From the NCBI RefSeq assembly GCF_001976065.1, contig NZ_MNAH01000003.1, positions 778,589 to 842,588 on the forward strand: a stretch of 64,000 bases of DNA. The letters run 5' to 3'. A program made the translations under genes and the position numbers. This DNA comes from Pseudomonas putida. Lineage in GTDB: Bacteria > Pseudomonadota > Gammaproteobacteria > Pseudomonadales > Pseudomonadaceae. This document shows positions 10,801 to 20,907 of the stretch, in pieces (position 1 is the stretch's first letter; each line of letters starts with the position of its first letter). The notes below the pieces were generated by a model, which saw nothing but the letters and a program-made list of their open reading frames with translations, did not search any database and was not told where the DNA came from.

Positions 10801-11603
10801 GGTGCGGCCATCCACAACAGCACGGCAAACAGCGGGATCGCCGCGGTCAGGCTGTCGATGCGGTCCAGCACGCCACCATGCCCAGGTAGCAGGTTGCTGC
10901 TGTCCTTGATCCCGGACTGGCGCTTGAACATGCTTTCGGTGAGATCACCCACCACCGAGATGAACACGATCAGCGCAGCGCCGATCAGCCCCTTGAACAA
11001 TTCAGCCACCGTCCAGTCGCGCACCAGGGCAACCAGGGTGGTGATCACAAGGCTCAGGGCCAGGCCGCCATATACGCCTTCCCAGCTTTTGCCTGGGCTG
11101 ACCTGAGGCGCCAACTTGCGCTTGCCGAAAGCACGCCCGGAGAAATAAGCGCCAATGTCCGCCCCCCAGACCAACACCATCACCGCCATGATCAACCAGT
11201 TGCCCAGCGGATACTGCTTGATCTGCACCAGGCCTTGCCAGGCCGGCAACAGGATCAGCAGGCCGATCAACAGCTTGCAGGCGGCGCTCGCCCAATGCGC
11301 ACTGGAGCGCGGGTAGGTCAGCACCAGATAGGTCGCCAGCGCCCACCAGAGCACCGAAGCCCCCAGCACCCAGGGCGCCAGGCCAGGCAGGATGCACATG
11401 ACGAACAGCATCACTGCGACGACGGCGGCATAGCCGACACGAAACGCTTGCGCAGTGAAACCGGCCAGGCGCGCCCATTCCCAGGCGCCCAGGGTCACGA
11501 CCAGGCCGATGAACAGCGCAAAAGCGGAACCCTCCAGCAGAAAAAACCCACACAGGGCAATCGGCAGCAGGATCAGCGCGGTGATGATTCGTTGTTTAAG
11601 CAT
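10797..11603 (-). CDS. cdsA: Phosphatidate cytidylyltransferase
   Basis: Makes CDP-diacylglycerol, the branch point of phospholipid synthesis, in the inner membrane. The 268-residue protein is hydrophobic with about eight membrane segments. It ends with the family signature around [18 protein letters not shown] followed by [15 protein letters not shown]. Its ATG overlaps the uppS stop by one base. Confidence 0.97.
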   Translation of the reverse strand: MLKQRIITALILLPIALCGFFLLEGSAFALFIGLVVTLGAWEWARLAGFTAQAFRVGYAAVVAVMLFVMCILPGLAPWVLGASVLWWALATYLVLTYPRSSAHWASAACKLLIGLLILLPAWQGLVQIKQYPLGNWLIMAVMVLVWGADIGAYFSGRAFGKRKLAPQVSPGKSWEGVYGGLALSLVITTLVALVRDWTVAELFKGLIGAALIVFISVVGDLTESMFKRQSGIKDSSNLLPGHGGVLDRIDSLTAAIPLFAVLLWMAAP

Positions 11604-12358
11604 TAAACCCGGGCTCCAGCCTCGACCTGCTCGCTCGTTTTACCGAAGCGGCGCTGGCGAGATGCGAAATCGGCCAGCGCATTGCGCATGGCATCGTGTT
11701 TGAAGTCCGGCCAGAACAGGTCGGAGAAGTACAACTCGGCGTAGGCCAGTTGCCACAGCAGGAAGTTACTGATGCGATGTTCGCCGCCGGTACGGATGCA
11801 CAAGTCCGGCAACGGCAGGTCGCCGGTGGCCAGACAGGTTTGCAGCAGTTCCGGGGTAATGTCTTCCGGCCGCAGGTGCCCTGCCTGAACTTCACGCGCC
11901 AGACGCTGTGCGGCTTGTGCGATATCCCACTGACCGCCGTAGTTGGCGGCGATCTGCAGGACGAAGCGATTGGCGCCGGCTGTCATGGCCTCGGCTTCAC
12001 GCATGGCAGCCTGAAGCTCCGGATGAAAGCGCGAACGGTCGCCAATGATGCGCAAGCTGATGTTGTTGTCGTTGAGGCGCTTGGCCTCTCGACGCAATGC
12101 CTTGAAGAACAGATCCATCAAGGCACTGACTTCATCGGCAGGACGCTGCCAGTTCTCGCTGGAGAACGCGAACAGGGTCAGCACTTCCACCTTGGCTTCG
12201 GCACACACCTCGATGACCGCCCGAACCGCATCCACACCCGCTTTATGCCCGGCGACACCTGGCATAAAGCGTTTTTTCGCCCAGCGATTATTACCATCCA
12301 TGATGATCGCGACATGGCGCGGCACCGCGGAAGGTGCAACCTGCTTGGTCTTTTCCAT
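11603..12358 (-). CDS. uppS: Undecaprenyl diphosphate synthase
   Basis: Condenses isopentenyl diphosphates to the C55 carrier lipid for peptidoglycan and O-antigen. The 251-residue protein has the cis-prenyltransferase signature IIMDGNNRWAKKR with catalytic Asp at 21, and the C-terminal substrate-binding stretch LCIRTGGEHRISNFLLWQLAY. It lies 13 nt after frr and overlaps cdsA by 1 nt. Confidence 0.97.
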   Translation of the reverse strand: MEKTKQVAPSAVPRHVAIIMDGNNRWAKKRFMPGVAGHKAGVDAVRAVIEVCAEAKVEVLTLFAFSSENWQRPADEVSALMDLFFKALRREAKRLNDNNISLRIIGDRSRFHPELQAAMREAEAMTAGANRFVLQIAANYGGQWDIAQAAQRLAREVQAGHLRPEDITPELLQTCLATGDLPLPDLCIRTGGEHRISNFLLWQLAYAELYFSDLFWPDFKHDAMRNALADFASRQRRFGKTSEQVEAGARV

Positions 12359-12371
12359 GAAAACGCGACCC

Positions 12372-12929
12372 TTATACGGCCATCAGGTCTTTTTCTTTCT
12401 GCGCCAGGTTCGCGTCGATTTGAGCCACGTACTTCTTGGTCAGATCATCGATTTCGCCGGTTGCGCGACGCTCTTCGTCTTCGCTGATTTCCTTTTCCTT
12501 GACCAGATCCTTGAGCTGGCTGTTGGCATCGCGACGGATGTTGCGCACAGCAACACGCGCGTCTTCAGCCACGTCACGCGCCTGCTTGGTGAAGCCCTTG
12601 CGGGTTTCTTCGGTCAAGGCCGGCATGGAGATCAGCAGCAGCTCGCCCAGGTTGGTCGGGTTCAGGTTCAGGCCAGCGCTACCGATCGCCTTGTCGACGG
12701 CGCCCAGCATGTTGCGCTCAAAGGCAACGACTTGCAGGGTGCGAGCATCTTTGACGGTGATGTTGGCTACTTGCTTGATCGGGGTATCGGCACCGTAGTA
12801 CGGCACCATCACACCTTCCAGGATGCTCGGGTGAGCCTGGCCGGTACGGATACGACCGAAGTTGTGCGCCAGCGATTCGACGGACTTCTGCATGCGCTCT
12901 TGAGCGTCTTTCTTGATTTCGTTGATCAT
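12372..12929 (-). CDS. frr: Ribosome recycling factor
   Basis: Works with EF-G to split post-termination ribosomes. The 185-residue protein begins [20 protein letters not shown] and has the family stretches [19 protein letters not shown] and [26 protein letters not shown], all at standard positions. Its start overlaps the pyrH stop by 4 nt. Confidence 0.98.
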   Translation of the reverse strand: MINEIKKDAQERMQKSVESLAHNFGRIRTGQAHPSILEGVMVPYYGADTPIKQVANITVKDARTLQVVAFERNMLGAVDKAIGSAGLNLNPTNLGELLLISMPALTEETRKGFTKQARDVAEDARVAVRNIRRDANSQLKDLVKEKEISEDEERRATGEIDDLTKKYVAQIDANLAQKEKDLMAV

Positions 12930-13669
12930 TGTTGGCCTTCCTCGATCAGGGTCCCTTCAGCGCCACCATGCACGATGTTCAGCAGGGCGCCGGGCTTGTT
13001 CATGTTAAATACGCGCAACGGCATCTTGTGGTCGCGGCACAGGCAAATAGCCGTCAGATCCATCACGCCCAGCTTGCGATCCAGTACTTCATCGTAGGTC
13101 AGATGATCGAACTTCTCGGCATGCGGGTCTTTGAATGGGTCAGCGGTGTAGACGCCATCGACCTTGGTTGCCTTGAGCACGACATCGGCGTCGATTTCAA
13201 TTGCACGCAGGCAAGCAGCCGAATCCGTAGTGAAGAACGGGTTGCCGGTGCCGGCCGCGAAAATCACCACGTCCTTGGAGTTCAAGTGGCGCATGGCCTT
13301 GCGGCGATCGTAGTGATCGGTCACGCCAACCATGGAGATGGCCGACATCACGATGGCCGAGATATTGGCACGTTCCAGCGCATCGCGCATGGCCAGGGCG
13401 TTCATCACAGTGGCCAGCATGCCCATGTGGTCGCCGGTGACCCGGTCCATGCCCGCCTTGCTGAGCGCTTCGCCGCGGAACAGGTTGCCGCCGCCGATCA
13501 CCAGGCCGACCTGGACACCGATACCGACCAGTTGGCCGACTTCCAGTGCCATGCGATCCAGAACTTTCGGGTCGATCCCGAACTCTTCCGAGCCCATCAG
13601 GGCCTCGCCGCTAAGCTTGAGTAGAATGCGTTTATAGCGAGCCTGATAACCACTGCCCTGCTGAGCCAT
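12926..13669 (-). CDS. pyrH: UMP kinase
   Basis: Phosphorylates UMP to UDP and is allosterically controlled by GTP and UTP. The 247-residue protein has the amino acid kinase fold with the N-terminal phosphate-binding part ([22 protein letters not shown]), the glycine motif [10 protein letters not shown] and the C-terminal [17 protein letters not shown]. It is separated from tsf by a terminator, so it probably starts its own transcript with frr, uppS and cdsA. Confidence 0.97.
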   Translation of the reverse strand: MAQQGSGYQARYKRILLKLSGEALMGSEEFGIDPKVLDRMALEVGQLVGIGVQVGLVIGGGNLFRGEALSKAGMDRVTGDHMGMLATVMNALAMRDALERANISAIVMSAISMVGVTDHYDRRKAMRHLNSKDVVIFAAGTGNPFFTTDSAACLRAIEIDADVVLKATKVDGVYTADPFKDPHAEKFDHLTYDEVLDRKLGVMDLTAICLCRDHKMPLRVFNMNKPGALLNIVHGGAEGTLIEEGQQ

Positions 13670-13823
13670 TGCGAATCTCTCCTGCGGCGTATTTTAAAAA
13701 ATTCTTTGCGAGCTGTTTTCAGCTGGCGTTCACTCTAGCGTGGCGCTGCTTCAGCGCCATCGGAACATGGCTTTGTAAGCCAGTTCCAAACGGAAGCCAA
13801 TAAAAATTGGCTGCCCATCTGAA

Positions 13824-13855
13824 AAGAGGCTGCGCGCGTGAGCGGGCAGCCTCTT
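13824..13855 (-). terminator. Terminator after tsf
   Basis: A 10-bp stem (AAGAGGCTGC / GCAGCCTCTT) with a 12-nt GC-rich loop. On the minus strand the descending arm runs into a short T-run. It lies 25 nt after the tsf stop and before pyrH. Confidence 0.7.
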
Positions 13856-13880
13856 CAGGGCGACAGTTAAAAAAACCGTC

Positions 13881-14744
13881 TTATTGCTTGGCGGCAGCCA
13901 GTTGTGCGGCAACTTCTTCAGCGAAGTTGTCAACTGGCTTCTCGATGCCTTCGCCTACCTTGAAGTAGGTGAAGGAAACGATTTCAGCGCCGGCTTTCTT
14001 GGCCAGGGCACCAACGGTGAGCTCTGGGTTCATGACGAAAGCTTGCTCAACCAGGCTGGCTTCGGCCAGGAACTTGGTGATACGGCCAGCAATCATCTTC
14101 TCGACGATTTCAGCAGGCTTGCCTTTCATCTTGTCTTCGTTCAAGGACATGAAAACGCCCTTTTCACGCTCGATGGCTTCTGGCGAAACCTGCGAAGGCA
14201 GCAGGAACTCAGGGTTGCTTGCAGCCACGTGCATGGCGATCTCTTTGGCCAGCTGAACATCGCCGCCCTTGAGAACAACAGCAACACCGATCTTGTTGCC
14301 GTGCAGGTAAGTACCGACCACGTCACCTTCAACGCGAACCAGGCGACGGATGTTGACGTTTTCGCCAACTTTGGCCACCAGGGCTTCACGAGCCGATTCC
14401 TGAGCGGCGATCAGCGGAGCTGCGTCGGTCAGTTTTTCAGCAAAGGCTTTTTCTACGCTGGCAGCAACGAAGTTCTTGAAGTCGTCTTGCAGGGCCAGGA
14501 AGTCGGTCTGCGAGTTCACTTCCAGCAGTACGGCGGACTTGTCGTCAGCCTTGATGGCGATAGCGCCTTCAGCGGCAACGTTGCCCGCTTTCTTGGCAGC
14601 CTTGATGGCGCCCGAAGCACGCATGTCATCAATGGCTTTTTCGATGTCGCCGCCAGCCTTGGTCAAGGCTTTTTTGCAGTCCATCATGCCTTCGCCAGTA
14701 CGCTCGCGCAGTTCTTTGACCAACGCTGCAGTAATCTCTGCCAT
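13881..14744 (-). CDS. tsf: Elongation factor Ts
   Basis: Nucleotide exchange factor for EF-Tu. The 287-residue form starting MAEITAALVKELRERTGEGMMDCKKAL has the family N-terminal UBA-like domain and the core motif EVNSQTDFLALQDDFKNF. An in-frame ATG 11 codons upstream (14777) is rejected because the family start is MAEIT. It lies downstream of rpsB, with an intrinsic terminator between them. Confidence 0.97.
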   Translation of the reverse strand: MAEITAALVKELRERTGEGMMDCKKALTKAGGDIEKAIDDMRASGAIKAAKKAGNVAAEGAIAIKADDKSAVLLEVNSQTDFLALQDDFKNFVAASVEKAFAEKLTDAAPLIAAQESAREALVAKVGENVNIRRLVRVEGDVVGTYLHGNKIGVAVVLKGGDVQLAKEIAMHVAASNPEFLLPSQVSPEAIEREKGVFMSLNEDKMKGKPAEIVEKMIAGRITKFLAEASLVEQAFVMNPELTVGALAKKAGAEIVSFTYFKVGEGIEKPVDNFAEEVAAQLAAAKQ

Positions 14745-14879
14745 TTCTAAATTCCTCTTGGATAGGTTATCAACCATTCCACCCGATCGAACGGGCGTTC
14801 AATTCTTCCCGAACCATCCTTGTTAGCTGCCGCACGTTACAGATAGATCAGTGGGCGCCGACAAATGGTTTTCGAGGTG

Positions 14880-14908
14880 GCAAAAAGGGGGCCAAGCCCC
14901 CTTTTTGC
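14880..14908 (-). terminator. Terminator between rpsB and tsf
   Basis: A perfect 12-bp stem (GCAAAAAGGGGG / CCCCCTTTTTGC, 5-nt loop). It lies 27 nt after the rpsB stop. On the minus strand the stem itself ends with a run of T pairs, so it probably gives partial termination and sets the ratio of S2 to EF-Ts. Confidence 0.75.
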
Positions 14909-14934
14909 TTACTGAGTCAACGCCAGGGCGTCAA

Positions 14935-15672
14935 TTACTCAGCTGCAGCCTGAGTTTCTTCAGCTGCGAACTCTACGGTGCCGCCGGCAACGTTGTTGCG
15001 ACCACGGATCACAGCGTCAGCCATCGAACCCATGTACAGCTGGATAGCGCGGATTGCGTCATCGTTGCCTGGGATGATGTAGTCAACGCCTTCCGGGCTG
15101 CTGTTGGTATCGACAACGCCGATGACCGGGATGCCCAGCTTGTTGGCTTCGGTGATCGCGATGCGCTCGTGATCAACGTCGATAACGAACAGAGCGTCTG
15201 GCAGACCGCCCATGTCCTTGATACCACCCAGGGAACGATCCAGCTTTTCCAGGTCACGGGAGCGCATCAGCGCTTCTTTCTTGGTCAGCTTGGCGAAAGT
15301 ACCGTCTTCGGCTTGTACTTCAAGGTCACGCAGACGCTTGATGGAAGCACGGATGGTCTTGAAGTTGGTCAGCATGCCGCCCAACCAGCGGTGATCGACG
15401 TACGGCGAACCGCAACGTGCTGCTTCTTCAGCAACGATCTTGCCAGCGGAACGCTTGGTGCCGACGAACAGAATCTTGTTTTTGCCCTGGGCCAGACGCT
15501 CTACGAAAGTCAGAGCTTCGTTGAACATTGGCAGGGTTTTTTCAAGGTTGATGATGTGGATCTTGTTACGCGCGCCGAAAATGTATTTACCCATTTTCGG
15601 GTTCCAGTAACGGGTCTGGTGACCGAAGTGCACACCGGCCTTCAGCATATCGCGCATGTTGACTTGGGACAT
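14935..15672 (-). CDS. rpsB: 30S ribosomal protein S2
   Basis: Small-subunit ribosomal protein at the head-body junction. The 245-residue protein begins [27 protein letters not shown] and contains the signature [24 protein letters not shown]. It opens the rpsB-tsf unit, divergent from map. Confidence 0.98.
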   Translation of the reverse strand: MSQVNMRDMLKAGVHFGHQTRYWNPKMGKYIFGARNKIHIINLEKTLPMFNEALTFVERLAQGKNKILFVGTKRSAGKIVAEEAARCGSPYVDHRWLGGMLTNFKTIRASIKRLRDLEVQAEDGTFAKLTKKEALMRSRDLEKLDRSLGGIKDMGGLPDALFVIDVDHERIAITEANKLGIPVIGVVDTNSSPEGVDYIIPGNDDAIRAIQLYMGSMADAVIRGRNNVAGGTVEFAAEETQAAAE

Positions 15673-16045
15673 GATAGTTCCTTAATAAGTCGGGTTTGGC
15701 CTCCACGTATCCCAATGACCAACCACCAGCATTTCGCTTGCGGCACCCAGGTCATCGTGTCGACACGTGTGTGGATTTAGGCTTTTCGGGGCATCCCCGG
15801 AAAGCGGCGCATTTTATATCACAAGGCAGGGAAAAACGGAACCCGGATTCTACAATCGAGGCGAATGCTCATCATCACCCCCTTGGAATCCGCCCAGAAT
15901 GCACCATTCTATAAAGAGAAGCGATGCACAGAGCCGCGGATTTGCGTTGATCGTCTGTTAGAATCGCGTTTTTCAGGGCTGCGAAGAGCGATCGCGCAAC
16001 GCCCTTTTCGTCAAGAAAGCGCCATCGAGCGCAGAGAGAGCCTGT
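15673..16045. promoter_or_regulatory. Divergent rpsB / map control region
   Basis: 373 bp without a gene. The rpsB leader is long. A TATAAA that could be the rpsB -10 lies at 15818-15813 (minus), about 140 nt before the start codon. Between them is a GC-rich hairpin (about 15785-15804), which may be the leader to which S2 binds in autoregulation, as known for rpsB leaders. The map side has no convincing promoter that I can place. Small open frames here are not supported. Confidence 0.4.
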
Positions 16046-16828
16046 ATGACCGTCACCCTCAAAACCCCCGAGGACATCGCAAAAATGCGCGTCGCCGGCA
16101 AACTGGCCGCCGATGTGCTGGAAATGATTGCCGAACATGTCAAACCGGGCGTTACCACCGATCAACTGAACCAGATCTGTCACGACTATATCGTCAACGA
16201 ACAGAAGGCCATCCCTGCCCCGCTGAATTACAAGGGCTACCCGAAGTCGATCTGCACCTCGATCAACCACGTGGTCTGCCACGGCATCCCGAACGACAAG
16301 CCGCTCAAGGATGGCGACACCTTGAACATCGACGTCACCGTCATCAAGGACGGCTACCACGGCGACACCAGCCGCATGTTCCACGTCGGCACCGTACCTG
16401 TCTGGGCCGAGCGCCTGTCGCAAGTGACCCAGGAATGCATGTACAAGGCGATCGAAATCGTCAAGCCTGGCTGCCGCCTGGGCGACATCGGTGAAATCAT
16501 CCAGAAGCACGCCGAGAAAAACGGCTTCTCGGTGGTTCGCGAGTTCTGCGGCCACGGCATCGGCAAGGTGTTCCACGAAGAGCCGCAGATTCTGCACTAC
16601 GGCCGTGCCGGCACCGGCATGGAGCTCAAAGCCGGCATGACCTTCACCATCGAGCCGATGATCAACCAGGGCAAGGCCGACACCAAGGTGCTGGGCGATG
16701 GCTGGACCGCGATCACCAAGGATCGCAAGCTGTCGGCGCAGTGGGAGCACACCCTCCTGGTGACCGAAACCGGCTACGAGATCTTCACCTTGCGCAGCGA
16801 TGACACCATCCCCCGCGTTTCGGCCTGA
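16046..16828 (+). CDS. map: Methionine aminopeptidase type I
   Basis: Removes the N-terminal Met from new proteins. The 260-residue cytosolic protein has the pita-bread fold. His79 (VVCHGIPN) and metal ligands Asp96 and Asp107 ([17 protein letters not shown]) are visible, followed by the third and fourth ligands in [12 protein letters not shown] and TFTIEPMI. Divergent from rpsB and 41 nt upstream of glnD, the usual Pseudomonas arrangement. Confidence 0.97.
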   Translation: MTVTLKTPEDIAKMRVAGKLAADVLEMIAEHVKPGVTTDQLNQICHDYIVNEQKAIPAPLNYKGYPKSICTSINHVVCHGIPNDKPLKDGDTLNIDVTVIKDGYHGDTSRMFHVGTVPVWAERLSQVTQECMYKAIEIVKPGCRLGDIGEIIQKHAEKNGFSVVREFCGHGIGKVFHEEPQILHYGRAGTGMELKAGMTFTIEPMINQGKADTKVLGDGWTAITKDRKLSAQWEHTLLVTETGYEIFTLRSDDTIPRVSA

Positions 16829-16869
16829 TCCCGTCACCGTCCCCAGCCTATAGAAAGGAAAGCCAATCA

Positions 16870-19572
16870 ATGCCGCAGGTGGATCCCGAACTCTTCGATC
16901 GTGGCCAGTTCCAGGCTGAACTGGCCCTGAAGGCCAGCCCGATCGCGGCCTTCAAGAAGGCGATCCGCCAGGCTCGCGAAGTGCTCGACGGACGCTTTCG
17001 CAGTGGCCGGGACATTCGCCGATTGATCGAGGACCGCGCCTGGTTCGTCGACAACCTCCTGCAAAAGGCCTGGGAACAGTTCGACTGGAGTGAAGACGCC
17101 GATATCGCGCTGGTGGCGGTCGGCGGCTACGGCCGTGGCGAACTGCACCCCTATTCCGACATCGACCTGTTAATCCTGCTCGACAGTGCCGACCACGAGG
17201 TTTTCCGCGATTCCATCGAGCGTTTCCTGACCCTGCTGTGGGACATCGGCCTGGAAGTCGGCCAGAGTGTTCGGTCGGTCGAGGAGTGTGCCCAGGAGGC
17301 CCGCGCCGACCTGACAGTCGTGACCAACCTGATGGAAAGCCGCACCATCTGCGGCCCGGAACACTTGCGCCAACGCATGCTGGATGTCACCAGCACCGCG
17401 CACATGTGGCCGAGCAAGGACTTCTTCCTGGCCAAGCGCGCCGAGCAGAAGGCTCGTCACCACAAGTACAACGACACCGAATACAACCTGGAACCCAACG
17501 TCAAGGGCTCGCCCGGTGGCTTGCGGGATATCCAGACGATCCTCTGGGTGGCCCGTCGCGAATACGGCACCTTGAACTTGCGGGCACTGGCCGGCGAAGG
17601 GTTCCTGGTCGAAAGCGAAAACGCCTTGCTGGCTTCCTCCCAGGAGTTCCTGTGGAAGGTCCGGTACGCCCTGCACATGCTCGCCGGACGCTCCGAAGAC
17701 CGCCTGCTGTTCGATCACCAGCGCACCATTGCCGGGCTGCTGGGGTTTGAGGGGGACGACGCCAAGCAGGCCGTCGAGAACTTCATGCAGCAATATTTCC
17801 GCGTGGTCATGAGCATTGCCCAGCTCAGCGACCTGATCATCCAGCACTTCGAGGAAGTCATCCTCGCGCCGGAGGATGCGGCACCGCCACAACCGGTCAA
17901 CTCGCGATTCCAGCTGCACGACGGCTACATCGAAGCGCGCAACGACAACGTGTTCCGCCGCACGCCGTTCGCCATGCTCGAGATCTTCGTGCTGATGGCC
18001 CAACAACCGGAAATCAAGGGTGTGCGTGCCGATACCATTCGTCTGCTGCGCGAGAATCGGCACCTGATCGACGACAACTTCCGCAACGACATTCGCAACA
18101 CCAGCCTGTTCATCGAGCTGTTCAAATGCAAGATCGGCATCCACCGCAACCTGCGCCGGATGAACCGCTATGGCATTCTCGGGCGCTATCTGCCGGAATT
18201 CGGTTTCATCGTCGGGCAGATGCAGCACGACCTGTTCCATATCTATACGGTCGACGCCCACACCCTGAACCTGATCAAGCACCTGCGTAAGCTGCAGTAC
18301 ACCCAGGTCTCGGAAAAATTCCCGCTGGCCAGCAAGCTCATGGCCAAGCTGCCCAAGCCCGAACTGATCTACCTGGCCGGCCTGTACCACGACATCGGCA
18401 AGGGCCGGCACGGCGATCACTCGGAAATCGGCGCGGTCGACGCAGAGGCCTTCTGCCAGCGCCATCAGTTGCCGGTGTGGGACAGCCGCCTGATCGTCTG
18501 GCTGGTGCAAAACCACCTGGTGATGTCGACCACGGCCCAGCGCAAGGATTTGTCCGACCCGCAGGTGATCCATGATTTCGCCCAGACCGTGGGCGACGAA
18601 ACCCGCCTCGACTACCTGTACGTGCTGACGGTCGCCGACATCAATGCCACCAACCCGACGCTGTGGAACTCCTGGCGGGCCAGCCTGCTGCGCCAGCTCT
18701 ATACCGAAACCAAGCGCGCCCTGCGTCGCGGCCTGGAGAACCCGGTGGACCGCGAAGAACAGATCCGCCAGACCCAAAGCGCCGCGCTGGACATCCTCGT
18801 GCGGGGCGGCACCGACCCGGACGACGTCGAGCAATTGTGGGCGCAACTGGGTGATGACTATTTCCTGCGCCACACTGCCGGCGACGTCGCCTGGCACAGT
18901 GATGCGATCCTCCAGCAGCCAGCCGACGGCGGGCCGCTGGTGCTGATCAAGGAAACCACCCAGCGCGAGTTCGAGGGTGGCACGCAGATCTTCATCTACG
19001 CACCGGACCAGCACGACTTCTTCGCCGTGACCGTGGCCGCGATGGACCAGCTCAACCTGAACATCCATGACGCCCGGGTCATCACCTCCAGCAGCCAGTT
19101 CACCCTCGACACCTACATTGTGCTCGACACCGACGGCGACTCGATCGGCGATAATCCGGCGCGGGTCAAGCAGATCCGTGACGGCCTGACCGAAGCCCTG
19201 CGCAATCCGGACGATTACCCGACCATCATCCAGCGTCGGGTGCCGCGCCAGCTCAAGCATTTCGCCTTTGCGCCACAGGTGACGATCCACAATGACGCCC
19301 AGCGTCCGGTGACCGTACTGGAACTGACCGCCCCTGACCGCCCTGGCCTGCTGGCACGGGTCGGCACGATTTTCCTGGAGTTCGACCTGTCGCTGCAAAA
19401 CGCCAAGATCGCCACCCTCGGCGAGCGCGTGGAAGACGTGTTCTTCATTACCGACGCGAACAACCAGCCGTTGTCCGACCCGTTGTTGTGCAGTCGGTTA
19501 CAAGACGCAATCGTCGAGCAGTTGAGTGTTAACCAGGAACCCGATATCAAGTTGTCGCGCATCAGTATCTGA
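16870..19572 (+). CDS. glnD: [Protein-PII] uridylyltransferase / uridylyl-removing enzyme
   Basis: Nitrogen sensor that adds UMP to PII proteins when glutamine is low and removes it when high. The 900-residue protein has the nucleotidyltransferase motif GGYGRG at 85-90 followed by SDID at 96-99. The HD hydrolase motif is near 507-508 ([14 protein letters not shown]), and two ACT domains form the C-terminus (about 700-780 and 810-890) as glutamine sensors. It follows map and precedes dapC. Start ATG has GAAAGGAAAG upstream. Confidence 0.97.
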   Translation: MPQVDPELFDRGQFQAELALKASPIAAFKKAIRQAREVLDGRFRSGRDIRRLIEDRAWFVDNLLQKAWEQFDWSEDADIALVAVGGYGRGELHPYSDIDLLILLDSADHEVFRDSIERFLTLLWDIGLEVGQSVRSVEECAQEARADLTVVTNLMESRTICGPEHLRQRMLDVTSTAHMWPSKDFFLAKRAEQKARHHKYNDTEYNLEPNVKGSPGGLRDIQTILWVARREYGTLNLRALAGEGFLVESENALLASSQEFLWKVRYALHMLAGRSEDRLLFDHQRTIAGLLGFEGDDAKQAVENFMQQYFRVVMSIAQLSDLIIQHFEEVILAPEDAAPPQPVNSRFQLHDGYIEARNDNVFRRTPFAMLEIFVLMAQQPEIKGVRADTIRLLRENRHLIDDNFRNDIRNTSLFIELFKCKIGIHRNLRRMNRYGILGRYLPEFGFIVGQMQHDLFHIYTVDAHTLNLIKHLRKLQYTQVSEKFPLASKLMAKLPKPELIYLAGLYHDIGKGRHGDHSEIGAVDAEAFCQRHQLPVWDSRLIVWLVQNHLVMSTTAQRKDLSDPQVIHDFAQTVGDETRLDYLYVLTVADINATNPTLWNSWRASLLRQLYTETKRALRRGLENPVDREEQIRQTQSAALDILVRGGTDPDDVEQLWAQLGDDYFLRHTAGDVAWHSDAILQQPADGGPLVLIKETTQREFEGGTQIFIYAPDQHDFFAVTVAAMDQLNLNIHDARVITSSSQFTLDTYIVLDTDGDSIGDNPARVKQIRDGLTEALRNPDDYPTIIQRRVPRQLKHFAFAPQVTIHNDAQRPVTVLELTAPDRPGLLARVGTIFLEFDLSLQNAKIATLGERVEDVFFITDANNQPLSDPLLCSRLQDAIVEQLSVNQEPDIKLSRISI

Positions 19573-19588
19573 ATATACATATTCCCCC

Positions 19589-19678
19589 TGTGGGAGCGGG
19601 CTTGCTCGCGAAAGCGTCCTGTCAAACACCATTGATGGCGACAGACACACCGCTTTCGCGAGCAAGCCCGCTCCCACA
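19589..19678. repeat. REP pair (BIME-like palindrome), glnD-dapC
   Basis: Two inverted copies of a 28-nt unit (TGTGGGAGCGGGCTTGCTCG and on) facing each other across a 34-nt spacer that forms a large hairpin. The same unit recurs at ten or so other intergenic sites in the window. It is typical of Pseudomonas REP elements. Confidence 0.9.
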
Positions 19679-19693
19679 TTGAACGAGGCCCTC

Positions 19694-20893
19694 ATGAACA
19701 ACGCCCTGACCCAGCTCCAGCCCTACCCGTTCGAAAAGCTCCGCGCCCTGCTCGGCAGCGTCACGCCCAACCCGGACAAGCGCCCTATCGCGCTGTCGAT
19801 CGGCGAACCCAAGCACCGCTCGCCCAGCTTCGTCGCCGAGGCGTTGGCCAGCAACCTGGATCAGATGGCCGTGTACCCGACCACCCTCGGTATCCCCGCG
19901 CTGCGCGAAGCCATCGGCGCCTGGTGCGAGCGGCGCTTCGGCGTGCCGAACGGCTGGATCGACCCGGCGCGCAACGTGCTGCCGGTCAACGGTACCCGCG
20001 AAGCGCTGTTCGCCTTCACCCAGACCGTGGTCAATCGTGGCGACGACGCGCTGGTGGTCAGCCCCAACCCCTTCTATCAGATCTATGAAGGCGCCGCGTT
20101 CCTCGCCGGGGCCAAGCCGCACTACCTGCCGTGCCTGGACGAAAACGGCTTCAACCCGGATTTCGATGCCGTTTCCCCGGACATCTGGAAACGCTGCCAG
20201 ATCCTGTTCCTGTGCTCGCCGGGTAACCCGACCGGCGCTCTGATTCCGGTCGAGACCCTGAAGAAGCTGATCGCCCTGGCTGACGAACACGACTTCGTGA
20301 TCGCTGCGGACGAATGCTACAGCGAGCTGTATTTCGACGAACAGACCCCGCCGGCCGGGCTGCTCAGCGCCTGCGTGGAATTGGGTCGCAAGGACTTCAA
20401 GCGTTGCGTGGTCTTCCACAGCCTCTCCAAGCGCTCCAACCTGCCGGGCCTGCGTTCTGGCTTCGTGGCCGGTGACGCGGATATCCTCAAGGGCTTCCTG
20501 CTCTATCGCACCTACCACGGCTGCGCGATGCCGGTCCAGACCCAACTGGCCAGCGTCGCCGCGTGGAACGACGAAGTGCACGTACGCGCCAACCGTGCGC
20601 TGTATCGCGAAAAGTATGACGCCGTGCTGGAAATCCTCAGCCCGGTGCTGGACGTGCAACGCCCGGACGGCGGTTTTTACCTGTGGCCGAATGTGGCCGG
20701 TGACGACGCAGCCTTCTGCCGCGACCTGTTCGAGCAGGAGCATGTGACCGTGGTGCCGGGCTCCTACCTGTCGCGGGATGTCGATGGCGTCAATCCGGGT
20801 GCCGGCCGTGTGCGCATGGCGCTGGTTGCGCCGTTGGCCGAGTGTGTCGAGGCTGCGCAACGTATCCGCGACTTCATCCAGCGCCGCAAATAA
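19694..20893 (+). CDS. dapC: N-succinyldiaminopimelate aminotransferase
   Basis: PLP enzyme of the succinylase branch of lysine and diaminopimelate synthesis, converting N-succinyl-2-amino-6-ketopimelate to N-succinyl-DAP. The 399-residue class I aminotransferase has the Schiff-base lysine at about 246 (HSLSKRSNLPGLRSGF) and the substrate-binding region CSPGNPTGA. The ATG at 19694 follows the REP; the longer frame running into the REP is an artefact. dapD and dapE are also in this window. Confidence 0.93.
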   Translation: MNNALTQLQPYPFEKLRALLGSVTPNPDKRPIALSIGEPKHRSPSFVAEALASNLDQMAVYPTTLGIPALREAIGAWCERRFGVPNGWIDPARNVLPVNGTREALFAFTQTVVNRGDDALVVSPNPFYQIYEGAAFLAGAKPHYLPCLDENGFNPDFDAVSPDIWKRCQILFLCSPGNPTGALIPVETLKKLIALADEHDFVIAADECYSELYFDEQTPPAGLLSACVELGRKDFKRCVVFHSLSKRSNLPGLRSGFVAGDADILKGFLLYRTYHGCAMPVQTQLASVAAWNDEVHVRANRALYREKYDAVLEILSPVLDVQRPDGGFYLWPNVAGDDAAFCRDLFEQEHVTVVPGSYLSRDVDGVNPGAGRVRMALVAPLAECVEAAQRIRDFIQRRK

Positions 20894-20907
20894 CCGCGGG
20901 GTTATTT
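20888..20907. terminator. Bidirectional hairpin shared by two convergent stop codons
   Basis: The perfect 8-bp stem AAATAACC / GGTTATTT contains the TAA of dapC on the plus strand and the TAA of the antiporter gene on the minus strand. The two genes are only 8 bp apart. It probably serves as the terminator for both directions, although its T-run is short. Confidence 0.5.

Noticed and set aside
17170..19398. 742-codon minus-strand frame inside glnD
   Set aside because: Long antisense frame caused by high GC in the third codon position; repeats no protein family and lies wholly within a clear GlnD.
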